Positions 1 to 11,024 of a stretch of DNA of 64,000 bases are shown here, piece by piece. The DNA comes from Trichoplax sp. H2 (taxonomy: Eukaryota; Placozoa; Uniplacotomia; Trichoplacea). The number at the start of each line of letters is the position of its first letter. The stretch's first letter is position 1. A program made the translations under genes and the position numbers. Location: assembly GCA_003344405.1 (NCBI GenBank), contig NOWV01000134.1, positions 142,638 through 206,637 on the forward strand. Direction: 5' to 3'. The notes under the pieces were generated by a model. It saw only the letters and a list, made by a program, of their open reading frames with translations, had not been told where the DNA came from and did no database searches.

Positions 1-1321
1 ATTGCATCAGCATGCATTTCCAGTAGTAGAAAGTCAAGAATAAATCAATCAATACGCTATACCCATGCAACACTGGTCAGGAGTGGATCCCTGACTATAT
101 TTATAGATGGTAGAGAGAGATTTTATTAGTCCCTACTAGAGCTTCAATTAGAGCCAGCAATCAAGACAACCTCGATTCAAGAAATGACCCATCTTGCTAT
201 GGTCATGGAAACTGCAATGCAGTCTACATAATCTCCAATCATAAAATATATACATTGCAAACCCAGTCCGTTCTCTAGATTACAACTATTATTATGATTA
301 ATTCCCAAAATGCTATTCAACGAATATCGAAAAATTGCACTTACACTGGTATCCTAATAAGTTAAGTTAGCAGGTTTCTACCTGCAGCTTTGTAACTTCA
401 CTCCCTGACTACAATGCACTTTCTGACTGTTGTTTGACTAACATTTATAGAAATACGTTTACTGAAATATCCTCATGTGATTGGCACTACAAACTGTATC
501 GTCTAGGATATACGTATAACGAAGCAGTATTGCCACGGAGAAAAAATTCACTAAAAATATTTCTCGAACTATTTATTTGTAGCTACGACCATGGACCACT
601 AGCCTAGTGATCTATGCTATGACAAATCCCAAAGAAGGCCTATAACGGTATTTAACTGCTGTGATAGAAGAGTGATGACAAAAAAAGTTGGTCTCTTGAT
701 TTAACATAGTTGCAATATACAGCCGTAAAGAGGAGAATAATACCATTGAGCAGTAAAGTGTCTTATAATTAGAAAAGCGAACAACAATATAGCTATAATA
801 TATTATACGATAGAGTAATTACCGTAATCAACGCGTAAGACTACAGCATTTCATAATTGGAGAAAGTCCCTTCTTGACGGGCTTATACCTATTTGCTATT
901 AAATCCAACATGGCCTATTTCATATACAGATAATTCGCTAGCTATTAAGCGCCACTGTTAACAGGTGCGAAATTCATAGAACGGTAATACACTTTCATTT
1001 TTGGCAAGTCATAATTAAAAGAAATTAAAATAGAGGCTTTGGAAACAGTGTTATAGCCTTATAAATACAGCATAACTAGACGTTAAGTTACTGAAATAAA
1101 TAGCTTTCTATTACGAAGCAAAGTTTCACGACAGGACTCTAGCAATACCTTTATGCATTTACAATGATCTCTAAATAAGAGTTTTTGATACATTTTTCCG
1201 ATTTTTAAATGAAGCATCTGAATTCAAGGTCAAAAAAGAAATAATGACTCGAGGTGTACGCACTTTGCACATGTACAAAATAAATATACGAATATAGTTA
1301 GTACTAAACTATATGCAATAG
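1..1321. other. Non-coding stretch 3' of the grainyhead-like gene
   Basis: I see no exon, RNA gene or clear repeat in this AT-rich stretch. It lies downstream of the stop codon of the minus-strand grainyhead-like gene, so its right-hand part probably holds that gene's 3' UTR. Reading frames are short on both strands. Confidence 0.5.
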
Positions 1322-4300
1322 CTACGTAATTTTTAAGATTAGATCGAAATGTCCCGTTTGATTGTCAAAATTAAGCTGTATTTCAAAGTCATCTTCATCT
1401 TGAAAATGCTCTACGATTTGATCGTCCATATTTACAAGAATCCTAACCAAGATAACAACTTTTTAGTACAGTACTGCATAATACCAATGAAATAAACGCT
1501 AACAAAAGAAAGTAAGCCTACAGTACCCCTTTTTTGTACGCTTGTAAACACCCGTTATCATATCAGTTCGTACACCGTATTTTTTGGCAAGCTGAAATAA
1601 ATCATGGTAATAAGTTTCTTAGTTACAGTATTATTGGCCCGGACTTAGCCCATCATTCAATAGTCAAAATTCACATACACAATCGACTAGTTCTGCTACA
1701 GTGCAGTTCTTCAGCATTAGCGCATGATATGCAGTTTCTTCTTCCTTCTTGACGTAAATTGTAACAGCTATCAACAAAGATCAATAGTATGTTACTTTAA
1801 TCGAAACCATGATACACATTCTGGCGTACAAAAAAATTACGCAAACTACAAAACCTGGCGGAATCGGTCGCGCAACGCGCGGTGTTTTTACTACAGGTGT
1901 TGCAACTTCTAGATCAGCTAATACATCCTATCGAAATCGATCGAAAAGTAATAAGTGAACACGTTAAAGGTGCCTTACAGTACTATTTCACTTGATATCA
2001 CAGAATAATCTATTAAAGGGTAAGTTGGAAAATAACTTGATAATAAAGTGAATTGAATTAATTCTAACGGTACCTTTGTTACTGCTAATGCATATGTAAA
2101 TGATCGTTTATTCTCACGCTCCCTATGTAAGCAATAGTAAATCATGAAGACATTGATACTAGACAAGGACTAGTGATACAAAAGAAGATATTTTCGTACC
2201 TAACTGTCGTGAAAAACGAGGACGAAGGATTACTTGATCCAGTAGACGTATTATTAACGTTTTCTAGGCGCTGAAAGACAAGCTGTTTCTTTAATACCTA
2301 TGTCTTAGTCATCATAAAATTTGTAAACACTGCGAGATAAAAGATCTATTGAATACCAACCAGTCGATTCGAAGTTTCGATATTCATGTATGGCATAAAC
2401 AATACTGGTTTCGGACCTAAAGGTGTGGTTGGGGTTAGATATGTAGATGACGGCGTACTCTCCATAATCGCCGACGATGCATCCACACTCTGAGCTAAAA
2501 GAATTGAATTGAAGAAAAGGAATATCATTTATTACATAAAATGAACCTGTCAGTAAATAAAACGCAAAGTATACAAATATCCGCCGTCTTTAAAAACAAA
2601 TTAAATTTATGATATAGTAAGAGTAGTAGCTTACTATGTGCTTTAAGCATTTTTTGGATACGCTTCCGTGCAGTCTTTGACTCGTCTTTATTCTTTCTTT
2701 CAGCACCCTAATAAGATTTACAGATACAATTTAAAGGCAGATTGAGAATCTAAAAGAGGCACTACATTACATTGGTTGTAAGCATTACTTTGTCTCTGAA
2801 TATTTTAACTTTGCAAAAGGCTCTGTGCACAGGTTCTACATCGCTAGAAGTTAGATCTTCGTAAGTATCGATTTGCAAATGCAGAGGAATACCCTAAAAT
2901 AGTAATTTGTGTCAAACGTACGGCATTGCAATGGTGCTGTCACTTAAAATACATGATTACCTTCACGCCTTTTTGAGGAGAAAAGTCTGTGCTCAAACAA
3001 TTAATACGTGCAGCAATCTATGTAACGAAATTAATATTAATATCGTTAGTCGAAAAAGATAAAATGATAACAATAGATTGTTATGATTACTTTAGCATTA
3101 TCGGCAGGATTCCAATAGAAGGCAACCGCATTATAAGCTATTTCTTCAATACGTTCTTCTACATTTTGACATGATTTGCGATCTAAGAAATAAAAAAGTT
3201 ACGTCATATTAACATTGAATTTGGAGAAAACAATATTTTTATAGTTTTTAATTTCAATATTTAGAAATGCTAACCTATATCAAAGGCACGTTGATTAGGA
3301 TTGGGCTGCTGACTATACCAGTACTGCCAATGCGACATTTCATTATCAGGCTCTTTTTCTTCTCTGAAGACTAGATGTAGTATCGACTACATCGTGAAGA
3401 AAATATTGGTATATTACACTTTTGTGACGATACTTGCATAACTGATTTACTAAAATACCTTCAGACGAGTAGTTGAGGGATTAGATTCAGGTGTAGCCTC
3501 AAAATTAATATTGTAAAACTGGCCTGAAACGAGAAATGCATAAGCTAGAATATAACTACTAGAACAAGCTACTAACTTGGCAATTCTATAATACCGTATG
3601 TCAATAATACGATTAAACAATAATTTACATAATGTATTTATAGAGTTGTAATTAGAGTATGATAAAGAATATGTTACCTTTTCTATGCACGAATAACAAT
3701 AATACTTACTCTGTTTTGTATCTACTCACTTATACATACCGCAACTGTCTGTACTACAATATAACAGGGACAATCCTATTATTACAGTAGTGAACATTTT
3801 GTCCAACGCTTCAATAAAATAAATGGAAACTGGGATCATGTCAAATAAGCAACGGTAATGTAATTACCTTTATTGATATATGTCAATGCGTCACCAGTCC
3901 ATTTATGCACTATTGATGCTGGGGCTTCCAAAGAAAATTTATACCTGAAAAATGATTAACTCAATTAATGGACTTTAATCTAAATAAATTCTTATAGATG
4001 TTCACGATAGTTGACAAGCGGAATATTACAGTCATTGAAGCATTACCGAGTAGTCCCATTCAATATCTCAGTCATAGCCTATTGCAACTTACCTCTCTTG
4101 AGCTTGGAAGACCGTTGAAGATTTCGATGGAGAGGTAAAAGGAGGTAAAACTATAGAAGACATCTAAAGAAAAGGTATTCCTCATTTTCATTATCATCAA
4201 TGAAACTTACGTAGACACTGTCAGTAACAATTAATATATTGGAAAGGTTGCGGCTGGTTCAAAGAATTAAGAGAATAATTTTAAATCAATAACGTACATC

Positions 4301-4911
4301 AGGGTCAGAATGATTTGTGGCACTCATTAAGTCACTATGGTTTAGCTCCGGCTGTGAACTTCCATCATTAGCTAAATTTCGTAGCGATGATTCTAAATCG
4401 TTGGTACACAGCGCTGGTTGATGGCTACAAGTATAAATAGGGAAAGTATTACGAGAATTAGCGTTCTTTTACAACTGTGCAACAACAGTACGAGTATATA
4501 CAGCAATGGCAATAACGATTGGTAATGAGCTTTAAATACCTTTGATTCGAATCCGGTGATTCGTCGCTTACGGATTTTACATTGCAATAATAATCCAAAA
4601 AAGTCAAATTACTATCTATATCTGTGTTACTGCTACTACCAGACAATAACACCGATGGAGATGTTGGTGGTAAAGGTACATTTTGAAGGTAAGAATGCCA
4701 ACTTCTGTTCTCCTTGGTTACAATAGGAGCACTATTGGTATTGTTATTGTTACTATCGCTATACTGAACTGGAGAGGCTTTACGGCCTAGTTGATCAGGT
4801 ATGCATGCATAGTCGGAGAGCTTTAAGTTGTCAGCTGTGCTCCTGTTGATCGCTTCACGGCCGGCAGAGTCTTTGCGCGCATTTGAAGACGATGCTGAAT
4901 CTTTTCGTGGC
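1322..4911 (-). CDS. grhl: Grainyhead-like (CP2 family) transcription factor, 5' end unresolved
   Basis: Sequence-specific nuclear transcription factor of the Grainyhead/CP2 family, which controls epithelial genes in animals. Seventeen exons join in frame (1753 nt, about 584 codons): 4911-4540, 4424-4298, 4163-4093, 3944-3868, 3523-3459, 3386-3275, 3182-3091, 3017-2961, 2893-2789, 2707-2635, 2494-2361, 2270-2200, 2122-2074, 1927-1855, 1767-1679, 1591-1527, 1442-1322. The first exon carries the GRHL-type N-terminal motif RSWHSYLQN followed by FLDYYC. The CP2 DNA-binding domain includes TYINKGQFYNI, HLVFREEKE, IEEIAYNAV, NCLSTDFSPQKGVKG and HLQIDTYEDLTSSDVEPVHR. The C-terminal dimerisation (ubiquitin-like) domain includes ALMLKNCTVAEL, KKYGVRTD and KKGILVNMDDQIVEHF. 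The family and the stop (TAG 1324-1322) are secure. The start codon lies in an upstream exon I could not place; the donor ending exon 2494-2361 was chosen by phase and is weaker than the others. GRHL rather than TFCP2 is favoured by the N-terminal motif and the HLQIDTYEDLTSSDVEP block. Confidence 0.93.
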
Positions 4912-6907
4912 CTAAATTGTATATGAAATCATGTTTTGTATAAGTCGTGACGTCTAGAACGTATGCTAATACTGGTGATTGAGCCACTATACAGGTTATG
5001 ACGGACAATTAACGATTAATACACGTAAGTCATCAATTCTAAAATATATGGTAAAACTGCAATCGGAGTTCAGTCTGTGCACATACAGAGACAAAGAATT
5101 AAGTGGACTACATGATAGCGTGATTGATAACAGCTGATAGCAACGGAAGTAGCTCATCATTGCAACTGATTGACTATAGTTCATTTATTTGAACGGTTGG
5201 CTACTAGTGAAGGCTATCAGCAGCAATGCTATGATTTAATTTGTCCATTTACGTAATTTACAGTCATTATGGGCATAAGCTATTGCATTCTATGTAGGAA
5301 CTCTCCACGGACATACAATACAGACGTTGACGCAGTCAATATTGCATGTATTTTTTCTCGGCAATTGTATTCTATTCCAATAGTAAATTCGATATTATGT
5401 ACTGTCCAGCACTACACATCTCTCAACAATTTGGTAACTTTACCGATCGCAGTTACTGTCTACACAGGTGATCGATTGTACGGTAGAAGAAATCAGGAAG
5501 GGATAAATTAATAGTTATAATATTATGTATTAGTAGTACAATATCTTACTGGCTGAAATATCCATTTGCCCGGTTGAGTAAACTATCGTACAAGCGAGAA
5601 ATATTATTTTTACTTGTTTCTACTGCAACCAGTAACGGCTTACGGACTAAGAGTAATATGAAACTGTTATTATCCGGTATCAAGTGGGTCGACACATATG
5701 GATATTAATGTAGCCTGTACAAGTATTTAAGAATCATCATTGTAATGTAGAGATGGACTGACATCAACATAGTAATGTGTACAACAGTATCTTCTTTTTA
5801 AATACTATCTATTGTTGGTTTGAGTAAAGTACTATAATTGACGATAGAGAAACGGGTCAAATAATGGTGTGCCCCATCTAGCACGTCGAATCAGGAATTC
5901 AATTGAAAGTTACATCAACGTATGTATAAACTGTCTTGTACAATTGTAGTCCCTATCGCTATAACTATGACCGGATGAAGACCGTTGTCTACTTCTGTGC
6001 TAAGATATTTATCTGTATGTCCACCAATTTAGCTAAAGTGAATTTGAATGATGTACATAAGACTAATATAATGTACTACTGAATATGAATAATACATTGT
6101 AAACTAGACTACTGTATGACAACACCGTAAAGTAGTGTATGCTTGAGCTCGCCTATTACAGTAGACGATTATCTCGTCTACGAGTAATATTGCAGTCATT
6201 TTGCAGTGTAAATCTACCTACAGATGAATGCATGTCTCCACAAAAACGCTGGATAAATAATAGTAATGTATACAAGATTCACTTGCACCTATGCCGTTGT
6301 TGCAGCAGATTAATTCAATTGAAATGGATTGGCAGACCAAATAGAGTCGTAAAGTATAGCGCAGTACTGTACATCAGGTTGAAAAAGACACCAGGCGCTC
6401 ATGCAATCCAACAATGTCAATCAACAAAACAATACGAGCGCGCAAGAAACGCTCCAGTGACAGTACTTGTAAGGTTAACTAGCAGCCATTCTGGTTGCAA
6501 GTGACGAAATAGAATCCCTATCTGATATGATTGTAACATCATCTTTCTTGACTATTGTCATTTTTACTGAAGAATTGGACGTTTTTAGTGGATACGAATA
6601 GAATATCAAGTATTGATATGTTGTTGATCATGTACAGTAGCTGCAAGTAGAATGGGTTCTATACTGTATAGCATGATGGCAACGGGTTCAAACTTACTCT
6701 TTCTTAATTCGTGACGCCATAATCACCTTGAAAATGAACGACTTCAATCATCCAAGTATCATTCAGTAAACAAAAACGACAACAGGGCCAATAACTGGAT
6801 ATTCTTTTCTACCTTATTAATCGATCGATGGTGGTCTTGCCTATCAAAGTAGAAGTCAACGATGCTAAAATGGTAAGAAATCTACAGACTGCCGACAGCA
6901 GCATCAG

Positions 6908-7102
6908 TAGCAAGTTCTCGTGTACACTGTACTGTACATACTGTACTGTACAGTACTGTATGCTTGTAACTTGGATTCAAAATTTGTACTGTACACTGTA
7001 CACTGTACACTGTACTGTACTGTACAGTATGCTCATAGTGTACAGTGTACAGTGTACAGTACAGTGGATTAAAATCTTGTACTGTACAGTACGCACTGTG
7101 TA
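6908..7102. repeat. GTAC-palindrome cluster 1
   Basis: A dense run of overlapping palindromes built from CTGTAC, CAGTAC, AGTGTAC and TGTACA words. Stretches of ACTGTAC repeats in the first half face GTGTACAGT repeats in the second half, so the segment could fold into long hairpins. The frames that stay open through it on both strands are by-products of the repeat. Confidence 0.8.
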
Positions 7103-7379
7103 CGTAACCGTCGGTGGGCGCGGTTCAAGCAAACGACGATAGAATATTATTAGTGGAATTTGTGTCTCATGATAGAGCTACAAGAAATAGATACAGTATG
7201 GCGATATGTTATAACAACAGGAGTGCAGTATTGCAGCAAAATGATCAATCAAGTGGTAGTAATGTTCATAATCTATTCTACAGTACTCTACTATCATGTT
7301 GAACATGATAGATATGGGAAGAGACTCGATACAGCAGGTACAGGTTTGCATCCGCGGCGAAAAAGCGGTCAGATTGTTT

Positions 7380-7442
7380 CCAGTACAGTAACACTGTACT
7401 GTACACTGTACACTGTACAGTACAGTACAGTACACTGTACTG
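7380..7442. repeat. GTAC-palindrome cluster 2
   Basis: A short array of the same CAGTAC/CTGTACACTGTAC words as at 6.9 kb, nearly all self-complementary. Confidence 0.8.
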
Positions 7443-9527
7443 GTCGATTGGAAACCAATCCTACAATGCATTGTACGCTCATGTACCGTACTGGACGTGC
7501 AGAAAGTTCGACTACCTTTTGTCAAAGTGCAAATTCATCTAATTAATGGACAATGTCTCTGTCAATTCTAAATTTCTATACTATACGCTAAGCGTGCATT
7601 CATCCTTCATCGTCGATTCTTGCATAGAGGTGGACGCATGTTTTGCACACATTTTGGGGGAAAACGTTGCCCATTCAAAATTCCAACCGAATAACTGACA
7701 ATATAATATTGGTTCACTCATAACTCAGTCAACGTTAATCAAATAAGAAATAAAAAATTAAGGCAAGAATCAATTTATTGGCAACTACTCGCTAGCTGAT
7801 AACTAACAAAGAGAGGCAAGCATACATGAAAGACATACGGCATGGCATGTTGGAAGATTGTCATTTTGAATTTTTTCAAATGATTCATTATTTTCAAAGT
7901 TAGAGTGTAAACAATGTTCAGTTACCAACGACAGTATGGAATAACCAGGCCAGTAGCAGGAGTGTACTGTAGTATATATTATATCTAGTGATGAGATAAT
8001 AAGTACTTCTAATCCTTCTGCTATGTTCTGACAGTTATCTGCTGGAACGTAATACGATCTATACTAATAGTATTGCATAATATAGTTTTATACTGTATGT
8101 AGCACATTAAGTCATGGCGCATTGTGAGTAGACTATAAAACGAGTTGTTGGCCAATGCCACCAGGAATTGTGATTATACAGGCAGCTGGAGCTATATTAG
8201 TGCTTTGGAGTAATAAAGGTCCTTATTTCCATGATTAAAAGGGTGCTTGTATTGCCTGTGAAGAATCCTTAACCTCCCTAGGATCCAGTGATCATAACAT
8301 TAAGTAATAAATTCAAGCAACATATCATACTGTGCTGTACATTGCCGTCAAGTACTGCTAGGTGTGATTGAGTAGCGCGCTTATCACGTAACTATTGATC
8401 TTATGTCATGTTAATAATTAGTAATACTGTAGATAGGCTATGGTTAATCCCTGAAGTTGGACTTTGCTCATCTTTGCAATGCAGATCTTAAAGATGACAG
8501 TACCACTTGAAGCGGCACTATTCACCGCATAGGATGATGTAAATAAAGGTAATAATTCTCGAATATTTGAACTTTATTTCGGGCATTGTGCAACTTCGAG
8601 TTAGTTCAGAACTGATTGAACTGTTTTACAAGTTGATATTGCCTACGGTAGCATCTGCAATCGATAAACGACCGTACAGTACAGTAGACTACTGAAATTG
8701 ATAAAAGGTAGATCAACTTATCCGGTGAGCTGTCCCTAAGGTTTCCTATGTGCTGTAACTACAAAAATTAAAGAATAGATTATCACGAGCTAGATTCTCC
8801 TAATTTTAGAAACTTGAATCAGGAGGATCGGAAAGGAGCATTTACAGTAGTGAAATGCGATGTAGAACGTCGCAAAGTGATATCTTGTCCTTTCGTGATA
8901 ATCAGGCGTAAGCTAGTACAATAAGACAAAAGTAGAAATTTTAAATATCTCCAGCGACGTCCATAGGTAGAGTACTGTACAACTAACAATATTTACTGTA
9001 GAAAGTGCTAACAGTATCCCAAATACGAAGGGTCGTTTCTTACAGTTGAAGAGGAACTTGTTATTGTCTTAAATACGCGAACGTCAGATCATGAAGTCAT
9101 TAAGGAAATGAGATTTTAAGCATTAGCAAGCTCTCATATCTAAAATCGTATAGAAGTTCTAAAATTGCCCGCAATAATATTTCTACAGACGACTATACGC
9201 GTACATGTTTTTATTTTCATGATCGAATTTTGGGTAGCGGCATGAATTCTTCCTAAAACTGGATGAGCGATTTGTACATGTAATCACCTTTTGTGACGAG
9301 AATTATTTCATTATCCACAAAATGCAGATACTTTCAAGATCAAAATTACAAACAGCGTCAACACTATATTAAGCGCTATTTCGTACAGTATACAGATACA
9401 CTTACAATTTTCAAATAATAGTTTTACTTGGAGTTCGAAATTTTGCAAATTTTATAATATATAATTTAATAGAGTACATTAACGACATCAGAAAAGGCCT
9501 ATTCAAAATCAATGATGCTTCTACAGT

Positions 9528-9953
9528 TTATGAGTAGTCGTCGAGCACATCATTGCATTGTCTTTCAAACTTTCTGATGTAAGATTCAACCTCATGATCA
9601 AATCGCAACATCTGCCTTGCATTTTCTAATTTTATAACCTCTTCAAACGTCATATCATCTTCGTCTTTTGCTAATTGTATAAACGGACACTTGGAGGAAT
9701 GCTTTTCATGCTCTTGAAAAGGATCGTCATTTTGTTCCCAACCGTCGAGCTCCTTCATGCAAGCAAAGCAAGTCACACAATCTGGATAATCCGAAGTTGG
9801 CGTATGATAAAATCCTGCTTTAGCCATTTTTTCTGCTACACATTTGGATTTCCTTTTGAAGGGCCAATTTTGGAAAGTATGCAACCTTGCAACATAACTG
9901 TGCATAGTAAAATGGACCGGAAAATTTTCCTCTATTGCTTTGGTAGAAGTCAT
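9528..9953 (-). CDS. BIRC5: Survivin-like single-BIR protein
   Basis: Baculoviral IAP repeat protein of the survivin type. In animals survivin sits in the chromosomal passenger complex with Aurora B, INCENP and borealin, and works in chromosome segregation and cytokinesis. One intronless frame of 141 aa (human survivin is 142 aa). The BIR domain spans about residues 20-95, with zinc ligands C62, C65, H82 and C89 in the spacing C-x2-C-x16-H-x6-C. The motifs TFQNWPF, MAKAGF, KELDGWE and EHEKHSSKCPF match survivin closely. The C-terminal 45 residues are charged and likely helical, with no RING or CARD domain. I chose the ATG at 9953-9951; the open frame runs two codons further upstream, but without an ATG. 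The start codon lies at the edge of a 56-bp tandem duplication. Survivin is a much better fit than a multi-BIR IAP because of the length and single domain. Confidence 0.93.
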   Translation of the reverse strand: MTSTKAIEENFPVHFTMHSYVARLHTFQNWPFKRKSKCVAEKMAKAGFYHTPTSDYPDCVTCFACMKELDGWEQNDDPFQEHEKHSSKCPFIQLAKDEDDMTFEEVIKLENARQMLRFDHEVESYIRKFERQCNDVLDDYS

Positions 9954-10063
9954 AACCAACGCAGTAATGCTTGCCAGTGGTTCCTAGTATGAACAAATCA
10001 ATCCGTAATAACCAACGCAGTAATTCTTGCCAGTGGTTCCTTGTATGAACAAATCAATCAGTA
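9952..10063. repeat. 56-bp direct tandem duplication at the survivin 5' end
   Basis: Two consecutive copies, 9952-10007 and 10008-10063, differ at only a few positions. The unit begins ATAACCAACGCAGTAAT and contains TGCCAGTGGTTCC. The left copy abuts the survivin start codon, so the duplication occupies its presumed 5' UTR or promoter. Confidence 0.9.
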
Positions 10064-10209
10064 ATAAATAACGAGGACACTCGATAGAAATTTCAGCTTA
10101 TCAAGTTGAAATGATGAAGAGATGATATTTACGTTTGCGTTATTTACGTAATGGCAAGCGAGTAACTGCTGATGATTTCTTACGAAAGAGTTGTAACGGT
10201 TTTTGTTTT

Positions 10210-10276
10210 CAGTACAGTACTGTACAGTACTAACTGTACAGTACGTCGTACACTACAGTACAGTACTGTACTGTAA
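10210..10276. repeat. GTAC-palindrome cluster 3
   Basis: Tandem CAGTACTGTACAGTAC-type palindromes, the same word family as at 6.9 kb. Confidence 0.8.
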
Positions 10277-10445
10277 GTTTATGGGTGGTTGAATGGTTAA
10301 GCATTTGAATTAGCCGCCACCTTTCAAGACATTCATTCCATAGTAATTCATTCTGTTCGTTCACTATTGATCCACCTTCACCTTCAAGACGTTGACACGA
10401 CAGATCGAAGGCAAAACAGTACTTTTACCACAGAGGTATGAACTG

Positions 10446-10905
10446 CTAGATACTGTACTGTACCCGTGTACCGGTGTACGGTACCATATACTCGTGCCGT
10501 ACCGCTCCGTGCCATACCGTACCGTACCGTACTGTACAAGTACTTCCCATACCATCAAGACCTTTACACTGTACGAACCGATTACAGTACTGTACTGTAC
10601 AGTGTACAGTAAATAGTAGTACTGTACAGTACAGTACGATACTGTATGTAGTAAGTACTGTAGGCCTCATAAAAGTTCAGTACCTGGACTGGACTGGACT
10701 GGACTAACAGTACAGTACAGTAGTGTAAAAATAATAATAATTACTGACTGGATTGTACTGTACACTGTACTGTACACTCCTATAGATTTTAACTTGATAT
10801 TCAGAAATGTCTCGAACGATAGCATCTACAGTACTGTATGTTTGGTTGCGCACGGTACGGTACGGTACGGCACGATACGGTACGGTACATGGACCACACC
10901 TTCTG
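10446..10905. repeat. GTAC and CGGTAC palindrome/inverted array (cluster 4)
   Basis: A composite repeat block. CTGTACAGTAC words surround a C/G-rich variant: about 10490-10540 is rich in CCGTACCGTACCGT, and about 10848-10890 carries the complementary GGTACGGTACGGTACGG run. The two halves form an inverted repeat about 0.3 kb apart. A TGGACTGGACTGGACT microsatellite lies near 10686-10705. No gene is seen. Open frames across it are repeat artefacts. Confidence 0.8.
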
Positions 10906-11024
10906 TGTGGGCAACGTTGTGTTTCTTGTTTTTGCATAACAAACTCTACTTGGCAAAGCCAGAATGAATGCAGATGTAAATTACCCATCCCTAAATAGAC
11001 TAACCAACGAAACTTTCTAAACTC

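Larger units (their letters stand above)
4912..9527. other. Region without a recognised gene; probable 5' region of the grainyhead-like gene plus repeat clusters
   Basis: The missing first exon(s) of the grainyhead-like gene should lie in the left part of this stretch. Apart from the GTAC-palindrome clusters annotated separately, I recognise no domain, splice chain or RNA gene. The longest open frame (6139-6504, +) has no recognisable domain and no flanking exon structure. Confidence 0.4.

Noticed and set aside
6139-6504. 121-aa open frame on the plus strand
   Set aside because: No recognisable domain, no partner exons and composition like its surroundings; random open frames of this size are expected in a 64-kb window.
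6828-7546. Overlapping open frames of 104-128 aa on both strands
   Set aside because: They run through GTAC-palindrome arrays, giving low-complexity Tyr/Cys/Thr/Val-rich peptides; these are repeat artefacts.
8155-8238. Short plus-strand frame beginning MPPGIVIIQAAG
   Set aside because: Only 27 codons, with no supporting exon chain or family match.
9675-9992. 105-aa plus-strand frame overlapping survivin
   Set aside because: Antisense shadow of the BIR-encoding frame.
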